NCBI GenBank assembly: GCA_013288385.1 | Contig: JABDBZ010000015.1 | Location: 1 to 37,938, forward strand | Length of the DNA stretch: 37,938 nucleotides | Direction of reading: 5' to 3' | Origin: Bacteroidota bacterium | GTDB lineage: Bacteria > Bacteroidota > Bacteroidia > B-17B0 > Aurantibacillaceae | In this document: positions 7,896 to 17,467 of the stretch, in pieces | Numbering within the stretch: the stretch's first letter is position 1 | Layout: each line of letters begins with the position of its first letter | Position numbers and translations under genes: made by a program | Notes under the pieces: generated by a model | Databases searched by the model: none | Told to the model about the DNA's origin: nothing | The model's input: only the letters and a program-made list of their open reading frames with translations

Positions 7896-10800
7896 ATGCA
7901 AAGCACAGTCACAAATAATTCTTTATCAGAAATTGATGAGCTCAATAAAGAGGCTTGGAGCATTAATCGTAAAGATGATATAAAAGCATTGGAGTTGGCA
8001 AATCTTGCACTTCAAAAATCTATTGACTTAAATTACTCTGCCGGAATTGCTTTAGCAAAAAAAACAATTGGAGCCTGCTATATTTGGAAATCTGAGAATG
8101 AAAAAGGTGCTCAATATTCATTTGAAGCAATTGCCCTTTTTAAAATATTAAAAGACAAAATAAATGAAGCTGCCGTATATGTAAATCTCGGCACCAATTT
8201 TTATTTTTTATCAGATTATGATACGGCTATAAAATTTTATAAAACTAGTTTTGATATTAATTCCGATATAAAAAATGAACCGGGCATGGCCAGTTCATTG
8301 AATGGAATAGGCGCTGTTTATTGCGCAATTGAACAATACGATAAGGCTTTGGAATCACTATTACTAAGTGAGAAATATTGTTTGAAAAATGAAATAAAGG
8401 AAAGTTTAATAAGTGTTCAGGATAGCATAGCAGAAAGTTATTTAAGTCTTGGAGATTATCGTAAATCTTTAGAATATTATGATAAATGTTTAACTCATGC
8501 TAAAGAAATCGGGAGTTTACAAGATCAAGCTTACGCGATAAATGGCTTAGGAAATAATTACACTGCTTTAAAAGAGTTTGATAAAGCGTTAGAGTATTTT
8601 CATAAATGTTTAAGCATAAGAAAAGAGATTGGCTTTAAATTTGGAGAAGTTGCTACTTTGACCAACATTGGTAATTTGTATATTCAGAAAAAAGAAATTC
8701 CAAATGCAATTAAGTATTTAAAAGAAGCTTATTCAATTGCAACTCAGGTTGGCTCTAAAGAAGGTATATATCAATCAAGTGAGAAATTAGCAGATTTATT
8801 TGAAAAGGAAAATAATATAAATGAAGCTTTATATTATCATAAAATATTTTATCAAGCTAAAGAAGATGTGCGTAATCACAAAAACGCTCAACTTTCAAAG
8901 AGTTTTGAGCTGCAAAATAAAGTTTTGCAATCGCAGACAGAACGAACTTTATTAGAAGAACGAACAAAAGAATTAGAAAATTATTCTAACAATTTGGTTT
9001 TAATGAGTGAGATTGGTCAGAAGATCATTTCACAATTAAATGTTGCTGATATTGTTGAAACTGTGTATGGACAAGTAAATGGTTTAATGGATGCGGCGGG
9101 TTTTGGCATTGGATTGTTTCATGAAGAAGCGCAACAAATAATTTTCCCTTTATTTATTGAGGGTGGAGAAAAATTCAACAATATTGTTTACAACATCGAC
9201 GATAAAGAAAAATTATCGATCATGTGCTTTAAAGGAGCGAGAGAAATTATTATTAATGATTTTGATAATGAAATCGATAAATATTTTGCGAAGTCTCTTA
9301 TTCCTACATTCGGAAAAAAAGCGCTCTCTATTATTTATTTACCTCTTACAGTAAAAGGAAAAACAGTTGGTGTTATAACCGTTCAGAGTTTTAATACGAA
9401 TGCATATAGTCCATATCATGTAAATATTCTCAGAAACCTGGCATCCTATACTGCAATTGCTTTAGAAAACGCAAGTTTATATCAAGAGCAGGAAAGAAAG
9501 ATTGAAGAAAGAACGGTTGAGGTTATTTCAAAAAAGGAGGAAGTTGAAAAAGCGTACCAAAATAATAAACGTATAAGTGAGCTGGGTCAACAAATTACCA
9601 CCACACTTAATTTCGAAGAAATATTTGATAAGCTTTACAATTGTATCTCCAATTTAATGGATGCAGGATCTTTTGGTGTTCGGATCTATAATCCAAAAAA
9701 GAATAGTATTGAATATAAATACGGTATCGAAAAAGGAGTAAGAAGCACAAAGGTCATCGAAATTCCAATGACTGATATGGAAAATTATTCGGTATTATGT
9801 ATTCTAAGAAAAAAGGAAATATTTATTAATGATCTGGAAACGGAATACGCAAAATATACTACGCAAATTCGCGTAGTAAGTGGTGACATGCCACACTCGA
9901 TGATATTTTTCCCTATTGTAATTGGAGAAAAAATACTTGGTTGTATCACCGTTCAAAGTTTTTTGAAATATGCTTATACCGATTATCACCTCGACATTTT
10001 AAAAACTTTAGCCACTTACACGGCTATTGCGATAGAGAATGCGAATGTTTTTGAAGTGATGGAAGAAAAGGTGAAAGAGAGAACTTTGGAAGTTGTAAAA
10101 CAAAAAGAAGAAGTTGAAAGAACATATCATAACACACAATTATTAGGAACAATTGGTAATGATATTACATCTACATTATCTGTTGACGAAATTATTGATA
10201 AAGTTTATGCCAATCTCAATACATTAATGGATGCATCGGTATTTGGTATTGGTATTTATAATTTAGAAAATGATGGATTAACATTTCCTGCTTCGATTGA
10301 AAAGGGAAGAAAATTACCACCGCATTCATACACTTTAGAAAACAAACAACGTCCGGCTGTTAAATGTTTTGAATCACAAATAGATTATTGGGCAAATAAT
10401 TTCAGCGACGAACTGATAAAAGCTGGTACGATTAAACAAAAACCTGTTGCCGGTGAAAATACTGAATCTATTATTTACGTACCTGTAACGCATAAAAATA
10501 AAAAACTAGGTGTTTTAACTGTTCAAAGTTTTAGTGCAAACGCTTACACAAATTACCATTTACAAATCGTAAAAAATTTGGCGGTATATGTTGCTATCGC
10601 TTTAGAAAATGCAAATTTATATGCCAATTTAGAAGAGCGTGTTGTTGAAAGAACAGAAGAAATAAAGACGGCATACCAAAACAGTAAATTGTTGAGTGAG
10701 TTAGGTCAACAAATTACATCTTCATTGAACTTCGAAGAAATTTTTGCTAAACTTAATTCATACGTATCCGGATTAATGGATGCAGGTTTTTTTGGTGTGC

Positions 10801-13800
10801 GTTTGTATAATCCAAAAAAGAACGTAATCGAATATAAATATGGAATAGAAAAAGGAAAGCGGAATGAAGTGATGGAAGTTCCAATGTCAGATATCGATAA
10901 CTATTCTGTTTGGTGTGTATTAAATCGCAAAGAAATATTTATTAATGATAATGAAAAGGAATATCAAAAGTATACGCAACGCATTCGTGTAGTAACTGGC
11001 GATATGCCGCACTCTTTAATTTTCTATCCGATTTTAATTGGAGAAAAAGTTTTAGGTTGTATTTCTGTACAAAGTTTCATGCGAAATGCTTATACCGATT
11101 ATCATCTCGATATCATTAAAACACTCGCAACTTATACTGCCATCGCACTCGAAAATGCGAACCAGTTTGAGGTGATGGAAGAAAAAGTGAATGAGCGAAC
11201 TTTAGAATTAGTTCAGAAAAAAGAAGAGGTTGAAAAAACATATCAGAACACAAAATTATTAAGTAAAATAGGAAATGATATTACGTCAATCCTTTCTCTT
11301 AAGGACATCGTACAAAATGTTTATGCTAATGTAAATAATTTGATGGATGCGGCAGGATTTGGTATTGGTGTTTACAAAAAGGAAACGCATCGAATTGAAT
11401 TTCCTTTGTATATAGAAGGTGATGATAAGTTTGATGATGTTGGCTATAGTGCTGATGAACCGGATAAATTGGCAAGTATTTGTTTCAATAATAAAAGTGA
11501 TATCGTTATTAATGATTTTAAAAATGAGATTGCAAAATACGTTGGTTACGTTCAACCACCATTGCAAGGAAAAGTAGTTGAATCCATTATTTATTTACCA
11601 CTTATTTTAAAAGAGAAAGTATTGGGAGTAATTACCGTACAAAGTTTTAATAAAAATGCTTATGGTTATTACGATGTAGAAATGTTAAGGAACTTAGCGG
11701 TTTATGTTGCAATTGCTATAGATAATGCAGGCTTATATAATGGTTTGGAAGAAAGAGTAAAAGAACGTACGGATGAAATTAATACAGCATATCAAAACAA
11801 TCGTTTACTGAGTGAAATTGGTCAGGAGATTACTTCTACTTTAAATTTTGAAGATATTTTTGAAAGACTACATAAATACATTAATAGATTAATGCATGCC
11901 GAAGTTTTCAGTGTGCGTATTTATCATCCTGAAAGTGATACAGTAGAATATAAATTTGAAATCGAAAAAGGTGTTCGGGATTATGAAGTATTTAGTGTGC
12001 CGGCTGATCCCGACGGTAGTCTTACCGGTTGGGTAATAAAAAACAAAAAAGAGATTTTAATAAATGATTATAGAAACGAAGCAAAGACTTATAGTAAAAA
12101 TTCCAAAGTGATTGTAGGTGAAATACCGGATTCACTTTTATTATGCCCGATGCTTATTGGCGAAAGAGTATTAGGTGCTATAACTGTTCAGTGTTTTAAA
12201 AAGAATGCATATACAGCATATCATTTAGATATTTTAAAAAACCTGGCATCCTATACAGCTATTGCTTTTGACAATGCAGCTCTTTACGAAACCATGGAAG
12301 ATAAAGTAAATCAACGTACAGCCGAAGTTGTTTTACAAAAAGAGGAGATTGAAAAAACATATGAGAACACTCGTATTTTAAGTCAGATCGGAAAAGATAT
12401 TTCAACAACATTTTCTATTCAGGAGATTATCAATAAGGTTTATACAAATTTAAATACGTTGATGGATGCAACTTGTTTTGGAATTGGAATTTATCGCGAA
12501 AAATCAAACGAGATTGTTTTTCCATCAACAATAGAAAAAAAGAAAAGCCTGATGGCTTATACTTATAGTCTCAAGGATATTGACAGGCCTGCGGTTTGGT
12601 GTTACACCACGCAAAATGATTACATAATTAATCATTTTAGTGAAGAGTTTGTGAAGAGTAATAAAGTTCAGGATTATCAGGCAAAAGAAGGAGATAACCC
12701 CGAATCAATTATTTATGTTCCAATTACACAAAACGAGAAAAAAATTGGTGTAATTACAGTACAAAGTTTTAAAGCAAATGCATATAAAGAATATCATTTG
12801 CAGATCTTAAAAAGTTTATCGGTATATGTTGCAATTGCAATTGATAACGCTTCACTTTATAATAATTTGGAAGATCGTGTTCGCGAACGTACCGAAGAGA
12901 TTCAGGTTGCCTATGAAAATACACGTTTGCTTGGTCAAATTGCAGAGGATATTAGTTCATCACTTTCGGTTGAAAAAATTATTTCTAAAGTATATCAAAA
13001 CGTAAATAAAATTATTAAAGCCGATTGTTTTGGAATCGGAATTTATAACCCGCAAAACAATGAACTTGAATTTAAAGGATTTGTTGAGAACGATCAGTTG
13101 ATGGAAGACTTTGGTTATTCTGTTTCTGATCCTAACAGATTAGCTTCGCAATGTTTCGTGGGAAAAAAAGATATTCTTATCAATGATTATACTGTTGAAT
13201 ATGTAAATTATATTAAAGGCATTCAAGTGCCTGTTTCCGGGAAAGATTCAGCATCTATTATTTACTTACCTATTTATGCGAAAGAAAAATTAATTGGTGT
13301 AATTACCGTTCAAAGTTTTGATAAAAATGTATATTCCGAATATCAATATAATATCCTCAAAGGAATTGCTGTTTCGGTTGGTATCGCATTAGATAATGCG
13401 TCGCTTTATCAAACAATGGAAGAAAAGGTGAACGAACGTACCAAAGAAGTTGTAAAGCAAAAAGAAGAAATTGAGAAGGCAAATGAGAATACGCGTTTGT
13501 TAAGTCAAATTGGAAAGGATATTACATCAACCTTATCCGTAGCAGAAATTATTGAGAAAGTTTATTCGAATGTAAATAATTTGATGGACGCTACAGGTTT
13601 CGGAATAGGTGTGTTCAATAAAGATAAAGAACAAATAATTTTTCCGGTATACATTGAGGGTGACGAAAAATTTGAAAATATTGTTTATGAAAAAGCAGAT
13701 GTGAACCGTTTAACAAATGTTTGTTTTTATGATAACAGAGAGATTCTCATAAATAATTATCTAAAAGACATTAAACATTATATAACTAATTATGTTCCGC

Positions 13801-15404
13801 CATTAAAAGGACAAAGTGTTGAATCAATAATTTATCTTCCTCTTTTACTTAAAGAAAAACCGGTTGGAGTAATCACTGTTCAAAGCTTTAAACGAAATAC
13901 TTATACCGATTACCATGTACAAATATTAAAAAATCTTGCTGTATATGTTGCAATAGCAATTGATAATGCTTCTCTGTATCAGAATATGGAACACCGTGTA
14001 ATTGAACGAACGAAAGAAGTAACACAACAAAAAGAGCAACTTGAAAAGAATTTCAACGATACTAAATTGATCGCTCAGATCTCTAAAGTAATCACTTCAT
14101 CTTTATCTGTAGAAACTATTGTTTCTATGGCGTATGAGAATATTAATAATTTAATGAGTGCAGAATGTTTTGGGATTGGTTTGTATAATGAAAAAACACA
14201 AAGCCTTCAGTTTCCCGGCTTTATTGAACGTTCAGAGAAAATGCCTTTCTTCGAATTTTTCTTAAAAGATAAAAATCGTTTTGCAGTTTGGTGTTTTGAA
14301 AATGAAGAAGAAATTTTGATCGATGACCTCTACACTGAATACAATAAATATATTAAAGATTTAGGTGCTCCCATTGCAGGCGAATCTCCTTTGTCAATTA
14401 TATACATACCATTGTTCTCAAAGGAGAAAAAGATTGGTGTTATAACCATGCAGAGTTTTTCAAAAGGCGCTTATTCTGAATACCAATTAAATATTCTTCG
14501 GAATCTTGCAAACTCTGTTGCCATTGGATTAGACAATGCCGCGCTCTACGAAAATCTAGAAGAAAAGGTTAAAGTTAGAACAGAAGAAGTGTTCCGCCAA
14601 AAAGCAATCATCGAAGAGAAAAATAAAGATATAACAGATAGTATTCAATACGCGAAAAAAATTCAGTTGGCCTTAATGACTGAAACAAACTTATTCAACG
14701 ATACATTTAAAGAGAGTTTTGTTTATTTTAAACCAAAAGATATTGTTAGCGGGGATTTTTATTGGGCTACAAAAAAAATGGTTTCAGTTGTAAATGAAAA
14801 AGGGGTATTAGAGAATCAGGAAATGGTTTATCTTGCCGTTTGTGATAGTACAGGACATGGAGTTCCGGGCGCATTTATGAGTTTATTAAATATTTCTTTT
14901 TTAAACGAAGCAATCAATGAAAAAAATCTAATTACACCGAATGATGTATTTAATTATGTTCGTCAAAAATTAATTACCAATATCAGTAAAGAAGGTCAAA
15001 AAGATGGATTCGACGGAACACTTTTATGTATTAATAAAACAACAAACGAAGTCACTTATTCATCAGCTTTTAATTCTCCAATACTTGTTACAAATGAAAG
15101 ACTAATTGAATTAGATTCTGATCGTATGCCTGTTGGTCATGGTGAAAGAGAAGATAAATTCTCTCTTAAAAAGATAGATGTTAAAAAAGGAGACAAATTG
15201 TATTTATTTACTGATGGTTATGCCGATCAATTTGGTGGCCCAAGAGGTAAAAAATTTATGTATAAAAAATTAAATGAATTCATATACTCTGTAAGTGGTC
15301 TCGCGCTTACAAAACAAGCTGAACTTTTCGGTAAAAATTTTGATGATTGGAAAGGGAATTTAGAGCAAATTGATGATGTTTGTATTATCGGATTAAAATT
15401 CTAA
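7896..15404 (+). CDS. Giant cytosolic sensor phosphatase: TPR, ten GAF domains, SpoIIE/PP2C
   Basis: A 2502-residue protein with no signal peptide or membrane segment. Residues about 15-335 are six to seven TPR units (for example YDKALESLLLSEKYC, FDKALEYFHKCLSIRKEIG). Residues about 365-2245 are ten GAF domains, each introduced by a coiled-coil S-helix-like linker (E(E/D)(R/K)V..RT.E(V/I)). Each GAF keeps FGIG.Y or FGVR.Y, (I/V)IND, SIIY.P(L/I) and GVITVQSF. There is no NKFDE cyclic-nucleotide signature and no invariant bilin-type cysteine, so the ligands are unknown. Residues about 2255-2502 are a SpoIIE-type PP2C phosphatase with its metal-binding aspartates in place: GDFYWA (D2287), CDSTGHG (D2317), FTDGYAD (D2440) and IDDVC (D2493/2494). 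It probably integrates several small-molecule or redox inputs and dephosphorylates a serine/threonine-phosphorylated anti-anti-sigma-like partner; no partner or kinase is encoded nearby. It ends 6 bases before a second SpoIIE gene, so the two are probably cotranscribed. Confidence 0.9.
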   Translation: MQSTVTNNSLSEIDELNKEAWSINRKDDIKALELANLALQKSIDLNYSAGIALAKKTIGACYIWKSENEKGAQYSFEAIALFKILKDKINEAAVYVNLGTNFYFLSDYDTAIKFYKTSFDINSDIKNEPGMASSLNGIGAVYCAIEQYDKALESLLLSEKYCLKNEIKESLISVQDSIAESYLSLGDYRKSLEYYDKCLTHAKEIGSLQDQAYAINGLGNNYTALKEFDKALEYFHKCLSIRKEIGFKFGEVATLTNIGNLYIQKKEIPNAIKYLKEAYSIATQVGSKEGIYQSSEKLADLFEKENNINEALYYHKIFYQAKEDVRNHKNAQLSKSFELQNKVLQSQTERTLLEERTKELENYSNNLVLMSEIGQKIISQLNVADIVETVYGQVNGLMDAAGFGIGLFHEEAQQIIFPLFIEGGEKFNNIVYNIDDKEKLSIMCFKGAREIIINDFDNEIDKYFAKSLIPTFGKKALSIIYLPLTVKGKTVGVITVQSFNTNAYSPYHVNILRNLASYTAIALENASLYQEQERKIEERTVEVISKKEEVEKAYQNNKRISELGQQITTTLNFEEIFDKLYNCISNLMDAGSFGVRIYNPKKNSIEYKYGIEKGVRSTKVIEIPMTDMENYSVLCILRKKEIFINDLETEYAKYTTQIRVVSGDMPHSMIFFPIVIGEKILGCITVQSFLKYAYTDYHLDILKTLATYTAIAIENANVFEVMEEKVKERTLEVVKQKEEVERTYHNTQLLGTIGNDITSTLSVDEIIDKVYANLNTLMDASVFGIGIYNLENDGLTFPASIEKGRKLPPHSYTLENKQRPAVKCFESQIDYWANNFSDELIKAGTIKQKPVAGENTESIIYVPVTHKNKKLGVLTVQSFSANAYTNYHLQIVKNLAVYVAIALENANLYANLEERVVERTEEIKTAYQNSKLLSELGQQITSSLNFEEIFAKLNSYVSGLMDAGFFGVRLYNPKKNVIEYKYGIEKGKRNEVMEVPMSDIDNYSVWCVLNRKEIFINDNEKEYQKYTQRIRVVTGDMPHSLIFYPILIGEKVLGCISVQSFMRNAYTDYHLDIIKTLATYTAIALENANQFEVMEEKVNERTLELVQKKEEVEKTYQNTKLLSKIGNDITSILSLKDIVQNVYANVNNLMDAAGFGIGVYKKETHRIEFPLYIEGDDKFDDVGYSADEPDKLASICFNNKSDIVINDFKNEIAKYVGYVQPPLQGKVVESIIYLPLILKEKVLGVITVQSFNKNAYGYYDVEMLRNLAVYVAIAIDNAGLYNGLEERVKERTDEINTAYQNNRLLSEIGQEITSTLNFEDIFERLHKYINRLMHAEVFSVRIYHPESDTVEYKFEIEKGVRDYEVFSVPADPDGSLTGWVIKNKKEILINDYRNEAKTYSKNSKVIVGEIPDSLLLCPMLIGERVLGAITVQCFKKNAYTAYHLDILKNLASYTAIAFDNAALYETMEDKVNQRTAEVVLQKEEIEKTYENTRILSQIGKDISTTFSIQEIINKVYTNLNTLMDATCFGIGIYREKSNEIVFPSTIEKKKSLMAYTYSLKDIDRPAVWCYTTQNDYIINHFSEEFVKSNKVQDYQAKEGDNPESIIYVPITQNEKKIGVITVQSFKANAYKEYHLQILKSLSVYVAIAIDNASLYNNLEDRVRERTEEIQVAYENTRLLGQIAEDISSSLSVEKIISKVYQNVNKIIKADCFGIGIYNPQNNELEFKGFVENDQLMEDFGYSVSDPNRLASQCFVGKKDILINDYTVEYVNYIKGIQVPVSGKDSASIIYLPIYAKEKLIGVITVQSFDKNVYSEYQYNILKGIAVSVGIALDNASLYQTMEEKVNERTKEVVKQKEEIEKANENTRLLSQIGKDITSTLSVAEIIEKVYSNVNNLMDATGFGIGVFNKDKEQIIFPVYIEGDEKFENIVYEKADVNRLTNVCFYDNREILINNYLKDIKHYITNYVPPLKGQSVESIIYLPLLLKEKPVGVITVQSFKRNTYTDYHVQILKNLAVYVAIAIDNASLYQNMEHRVIERTKEVTQQKEQLEKNFNDTKLIAQISKVITSSLSVETIVSMAYENINNLMSAECFGIGLYNEKTQSLQFPGFIERSEKMPFFEFFLKDKNRFAVWCFENEEEILIDDLYTEYNKYIKDLGAPIAGESPLSIIYIPLFSKEKKIGVITMQSFSKGAYSEYQLNILRNLANSVAIGLDNAALYENLEEKVKVRTEEVFRQKAIIEEKNKDITDSIQYAKKIQLALMTETNLFNDTFKESFVYFKPKDIVSGDFYWATKKMVSVVNEKGVLENQEMVYLAVCDSTGHGVPGAFMSLLNISFLNEAINEKNLITPNDVFNYVRQKLITNISKEGQKDGFDGTLLCINKTTNEVTYSSAFNSPILVTNERLIELDSDRMPVGHGEREDKFSLKKIDVKKGDKLYLFTDGYADQFGGPRGKKFMYKKLNEFIYSVSGLALTKQAELFGKNFDDWKGNLEQIDDVCIIGLKF
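8988..14600 (+). repeat. Ten tandem GAF-plus-coiled-coil modules within one gene
   Basis: Using the conserved LMDA helix as anchor, copies lie at residues 397, 587, 777, 960, 1149, 1332, 1522, 1706, 1896 and 2086. Spacings are 190, 190, 183, 189, 183, 190, 184, 190 and 190. The short spacings come before GAF4, GAF6 and GAF8. Those linkers lack a stretch of about seven residues (V.QKEEVE), which is one coiled-coil heptad. By sequence the modules fall into classes in the order A-B-C-B-A-B-C-D-A-E. B is FGVR.YNPKKN..EYKYGIEKG (GAF2, GAF4; GAF6 more diverged), A is the FP.(F/Y)IEG type (GAF1, 5, 9), and C is the FP.(S)IEK...RPAV type (GAF3, 7). GAF2 and GAF4 remain similar at the DNA level. Confidence 0.85.
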
Positions 15405-15410
15405 TTTTGT

Positions 15411-17366
15411 TTGGTATTGTCTAAACTAAAACTCATACTTGTTCTTGTTTTTTGCAACTTTATTCTATTCTCTCAATCGGATAGAACAAAAGATTCTTTA
15501 CTTACTTTAATTAACAATTGTAAGGTTGACACCCAAAAAGTTTATTATTATTCTGAATTAGTAAAGTATTTACAGGCAACAAATCCAAATGAAGTTCAGG
15601 AATATGGTCAAAAAAACCTGGAACTCGCAAAAAAAATAAATTTTAAACGCGGTGAAGCCATTGCATTATGTGGCTTGGGTGAATATCATAATTCTAAAGG
15701 TACTTATGGTTTTGCCTTGGAAGCACTTATTCCGGCATCAAAAATATATGAACAATTAAAAGATTTCAAAAAAGCTTCAACGGTTAGCGATTTAATTGGA
15801 AACACTTATTTAGGCCTTAATAACAATGAAAAAGCCTTAGAATTCTATCAGCTTTCATATCAACAAGCAGAAATGGTTAATAGTAAATTGGGCAAAGCAA
15901 CTGCTGCGGTTGGTATAGCCAATATTTACATGAAGCAATCTAAATACAATGAAGCTATCAAAGAGCTAATGTATGCAAAAATGATTTTTGAAAATGCAAA
16001 TAAAGATTATCAGTCAGCTTTTGTATATGCAATCATTGCTGAAGCATACAATGATAATAAAGAACTTGACTCAGCCTTGTATTATGCGAAATTGGCTTTG
16101 CCAATCATGGAAAAATATAATTCTCGTTATGGCCAGTGTTTAACGTATCAAACTTTGGGAAATATCGATTTCAGTAAAGAAAAATTAAATTCAGCTCTGA
16201 ATTATTATTTTAAAAGTCTGCAAATATCAGAAGAAGATAAAGCAATTGATAATCAGAAAGAAGTTTGTTTACAGATTTTCCGTCTCTTTGAAAAGAAAGG
16301 AAATTCCGAACAAGCTTTAGCTTATTATAAAAAATATAATTCCTTAAAGGACTCAATTTATAATGGTGAGAGTCGAAATAAGTTATTTGAATTGCAGGCT
16401 AAATATGATTCTGACGCTAAGGAAAAAGAAAATAAATTATTACAGCAAGATAAAATGATCTCTAAAAAATCGCTGCAAACTCAGCGTATTATGTTTTATT
16501 TTATTGCAGGTATTCTTCTTTTGGTTTTCGTATTCACGTATATATCTTTCAAAAATTTGAAAAAGCAAAAGCGGATGAACGTAATCCTTCAACAGCAAAA
16601 AGAATTGGTTGAACAAAGTCGGAAAGAGATCTTAGATAGTATTATGTATGCTAAGCGAATTCAGACAACAATTTTAGCCCATAAAGAATTTATTGATAGT
16701 CACGTTTCAAAGAATTTTGTTTACTTCAAACCCAAAGATATTGTGAGTGGCGATTTTTATTGGGCATATAAAAAGAATAATTTATTTTATTTGGCTGTTT
16801 GCGATAGTACTGGTCATGGTGTTCCCGGAGCATTTATGAGCTTATTAAGTATTTCTTTTTTGAATGAAGCTATTGGTGAAAAAAATATTCTGAAACCAAA
16901 TGAAGTGTTTAATTACGTCCGTCAAAAATTAATTGATAATATTAGTAAAGAAGGACAAAAAGATGGTTTTGATGGTGTTTTATTATGCATGAATCAAGAC
17001 ACAAAAGAAATTACATACTCTGCCGCTAATAATCGTCCAGTTATTATTACAGAAAATAAATTAGTTGAATTAACTTCAGATAGAATGCCTGTTGGTTATG
17101 GCGAAAGAAAAGAAGATTTCAAATTACATACAATTGATTTGAAAAAGAATGACACACTTTATTTATTTACTGATGGATATGCTGATCAGTTTGGCGGACC
17201 AAAAGGAAAAAAATTAATGTATAAAAAACTGCACGAATTTTTAGTGACAATCTCATCTCAAACTTTCGAAAGTCAAACCGAATCTTTAGGCAATAACTTT
17301 GAGTCGTGGAAAGGCAATTTAGAGCAAGTTGACGATGTGTGTGTTATCGGATTAAGGGTTGCGTAA
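15411..17366 (+). CDS. Membrane sensor phosphatase: signal peptide, TPR, one TM, SpoIIE/PP2C
   Basis: About 651 residues. The N-terminus (SKLKLILVLVFCNFILFSQS) is a signal peptide. Residues about 40-330 are TPR repeats placed outside the inner membrane, followed by a charged coiled coil. Residues about 361-380 (MFYFIAGILLLVFVFTYISF) form the single membrane helix, then FKNLKKQKR marks the cytoplasmic side. Residues about 410-651 are a SpoIIE phosphatase with D448, D465, D588 and D641/642. The catalytic domain is closely similar to that of the gene before it, so the pair share a recent ancestor and probably a substrate, one reading the periplasm and one the cytosol. No ATG is available: TTG at 15411, or TTG two codons later at 15417, must start the protein, 6 or 12 bases after the previous stop. 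Translational coupling is likely. The target is unknown. Confidence 0.88.
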   Translation: MVLSKLKLILVLVFCNFILFSQSDRTKDSLLTLINNCKVDTQKVYYYSELVKYLQATNPNEVQEYGQKNLELAKKINFKRGEAIALCGLGEYHNSKGTYGFALEALIPASKIYEQLKDFKKASTVSDLIGNTYLGLNNNEKALEFYQLSYQQAEMVNSKLGKATAAVGIANIYMKQSKYNEAIKELMYAKMIFENANKDYQSAFVYAIIAEAYNDNKELDSALYYAKLALPIMEKYNSRYGQCLTYQTLGNIDFSKEKLNSALNYYFKSLQISEEDKAIDNQKEVCLQIFRLFEKKGNSEQALAYYKKYNSLKDSIYNGESRNKLFELQAKYDSDAKEKENKLLQQDKMISKKSLQTQRIMFYFIAGILLLVFVFTYISFKNLKKQKRMNVILQQQKELVEQSRKEILDSIMYAKRIQTTILAHKEFIDSHVSKNFVYFKPKDIVSGDFYWAYKKNNLFYLAVCDSTGHGVPGAFMSLLSISFLNEAIGEKNILKPNEVFNYVRQKLIDNISKEGQKDGFDGVLLCMNQDTKEITYSAANNRPVIITENKLVELTSDRMPVGYGERKEDFKLHTIDLKKNDTLYLFTDGYADQFGGPKGKKLMYKKLHEFLVTISSQTFESQTESLGNNFESWKGNLEQVDDVCVIGLRVA

Positions 17367-17405
17367 TCCCCTGTCTTCCTATTTCTTAGCTATCTACTTA
17401 CTAAT

Positions 17406-17424
17406 GTTAACAAGAATTGTTAAC
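17406..17424. promoter_or_regulatory. Perfect palindrome in the lemA promoter, candidate operator
   Basis: GTTAACAA-GAA-TTGTTAAC: 8-bp arms with a 3-base spacer. It lies 20 bases before the -7 box of lemA, covering the -33 region, and no T run follows it, so it is better read as an operator than a terminator. The 101-bp gap after the SpoIIE gene has no other feature. Confidence 0.5.
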
Positions 17425-17451
17425 AGCGCTTTTAATTATTTAGTAATTTTG
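17417..17451 (+). promoter_or_regulatory. Candidate lemA-operon promoter (TAATTTTG -7 box)
   Basis: TAATTTTG at 17444-17451 fits TAnnTTTG and ends 16 bases before the ATG. The best -33 candidate, TTGT at 17417-17420, is 23 bases upstream, the long end of the allowed range, and lies in the right arm of the palindrome. Confidence 0.5.
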
Positions 17452-17467
17452 TTTAAAATTTATTAAA

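Noticed and set aside
8988..14600. Periodic repeats considered as a CRISPR or satellite array
   Set aside because: The period is about 570 bases, in frame, and each unit translates to a diverged GAF domain.
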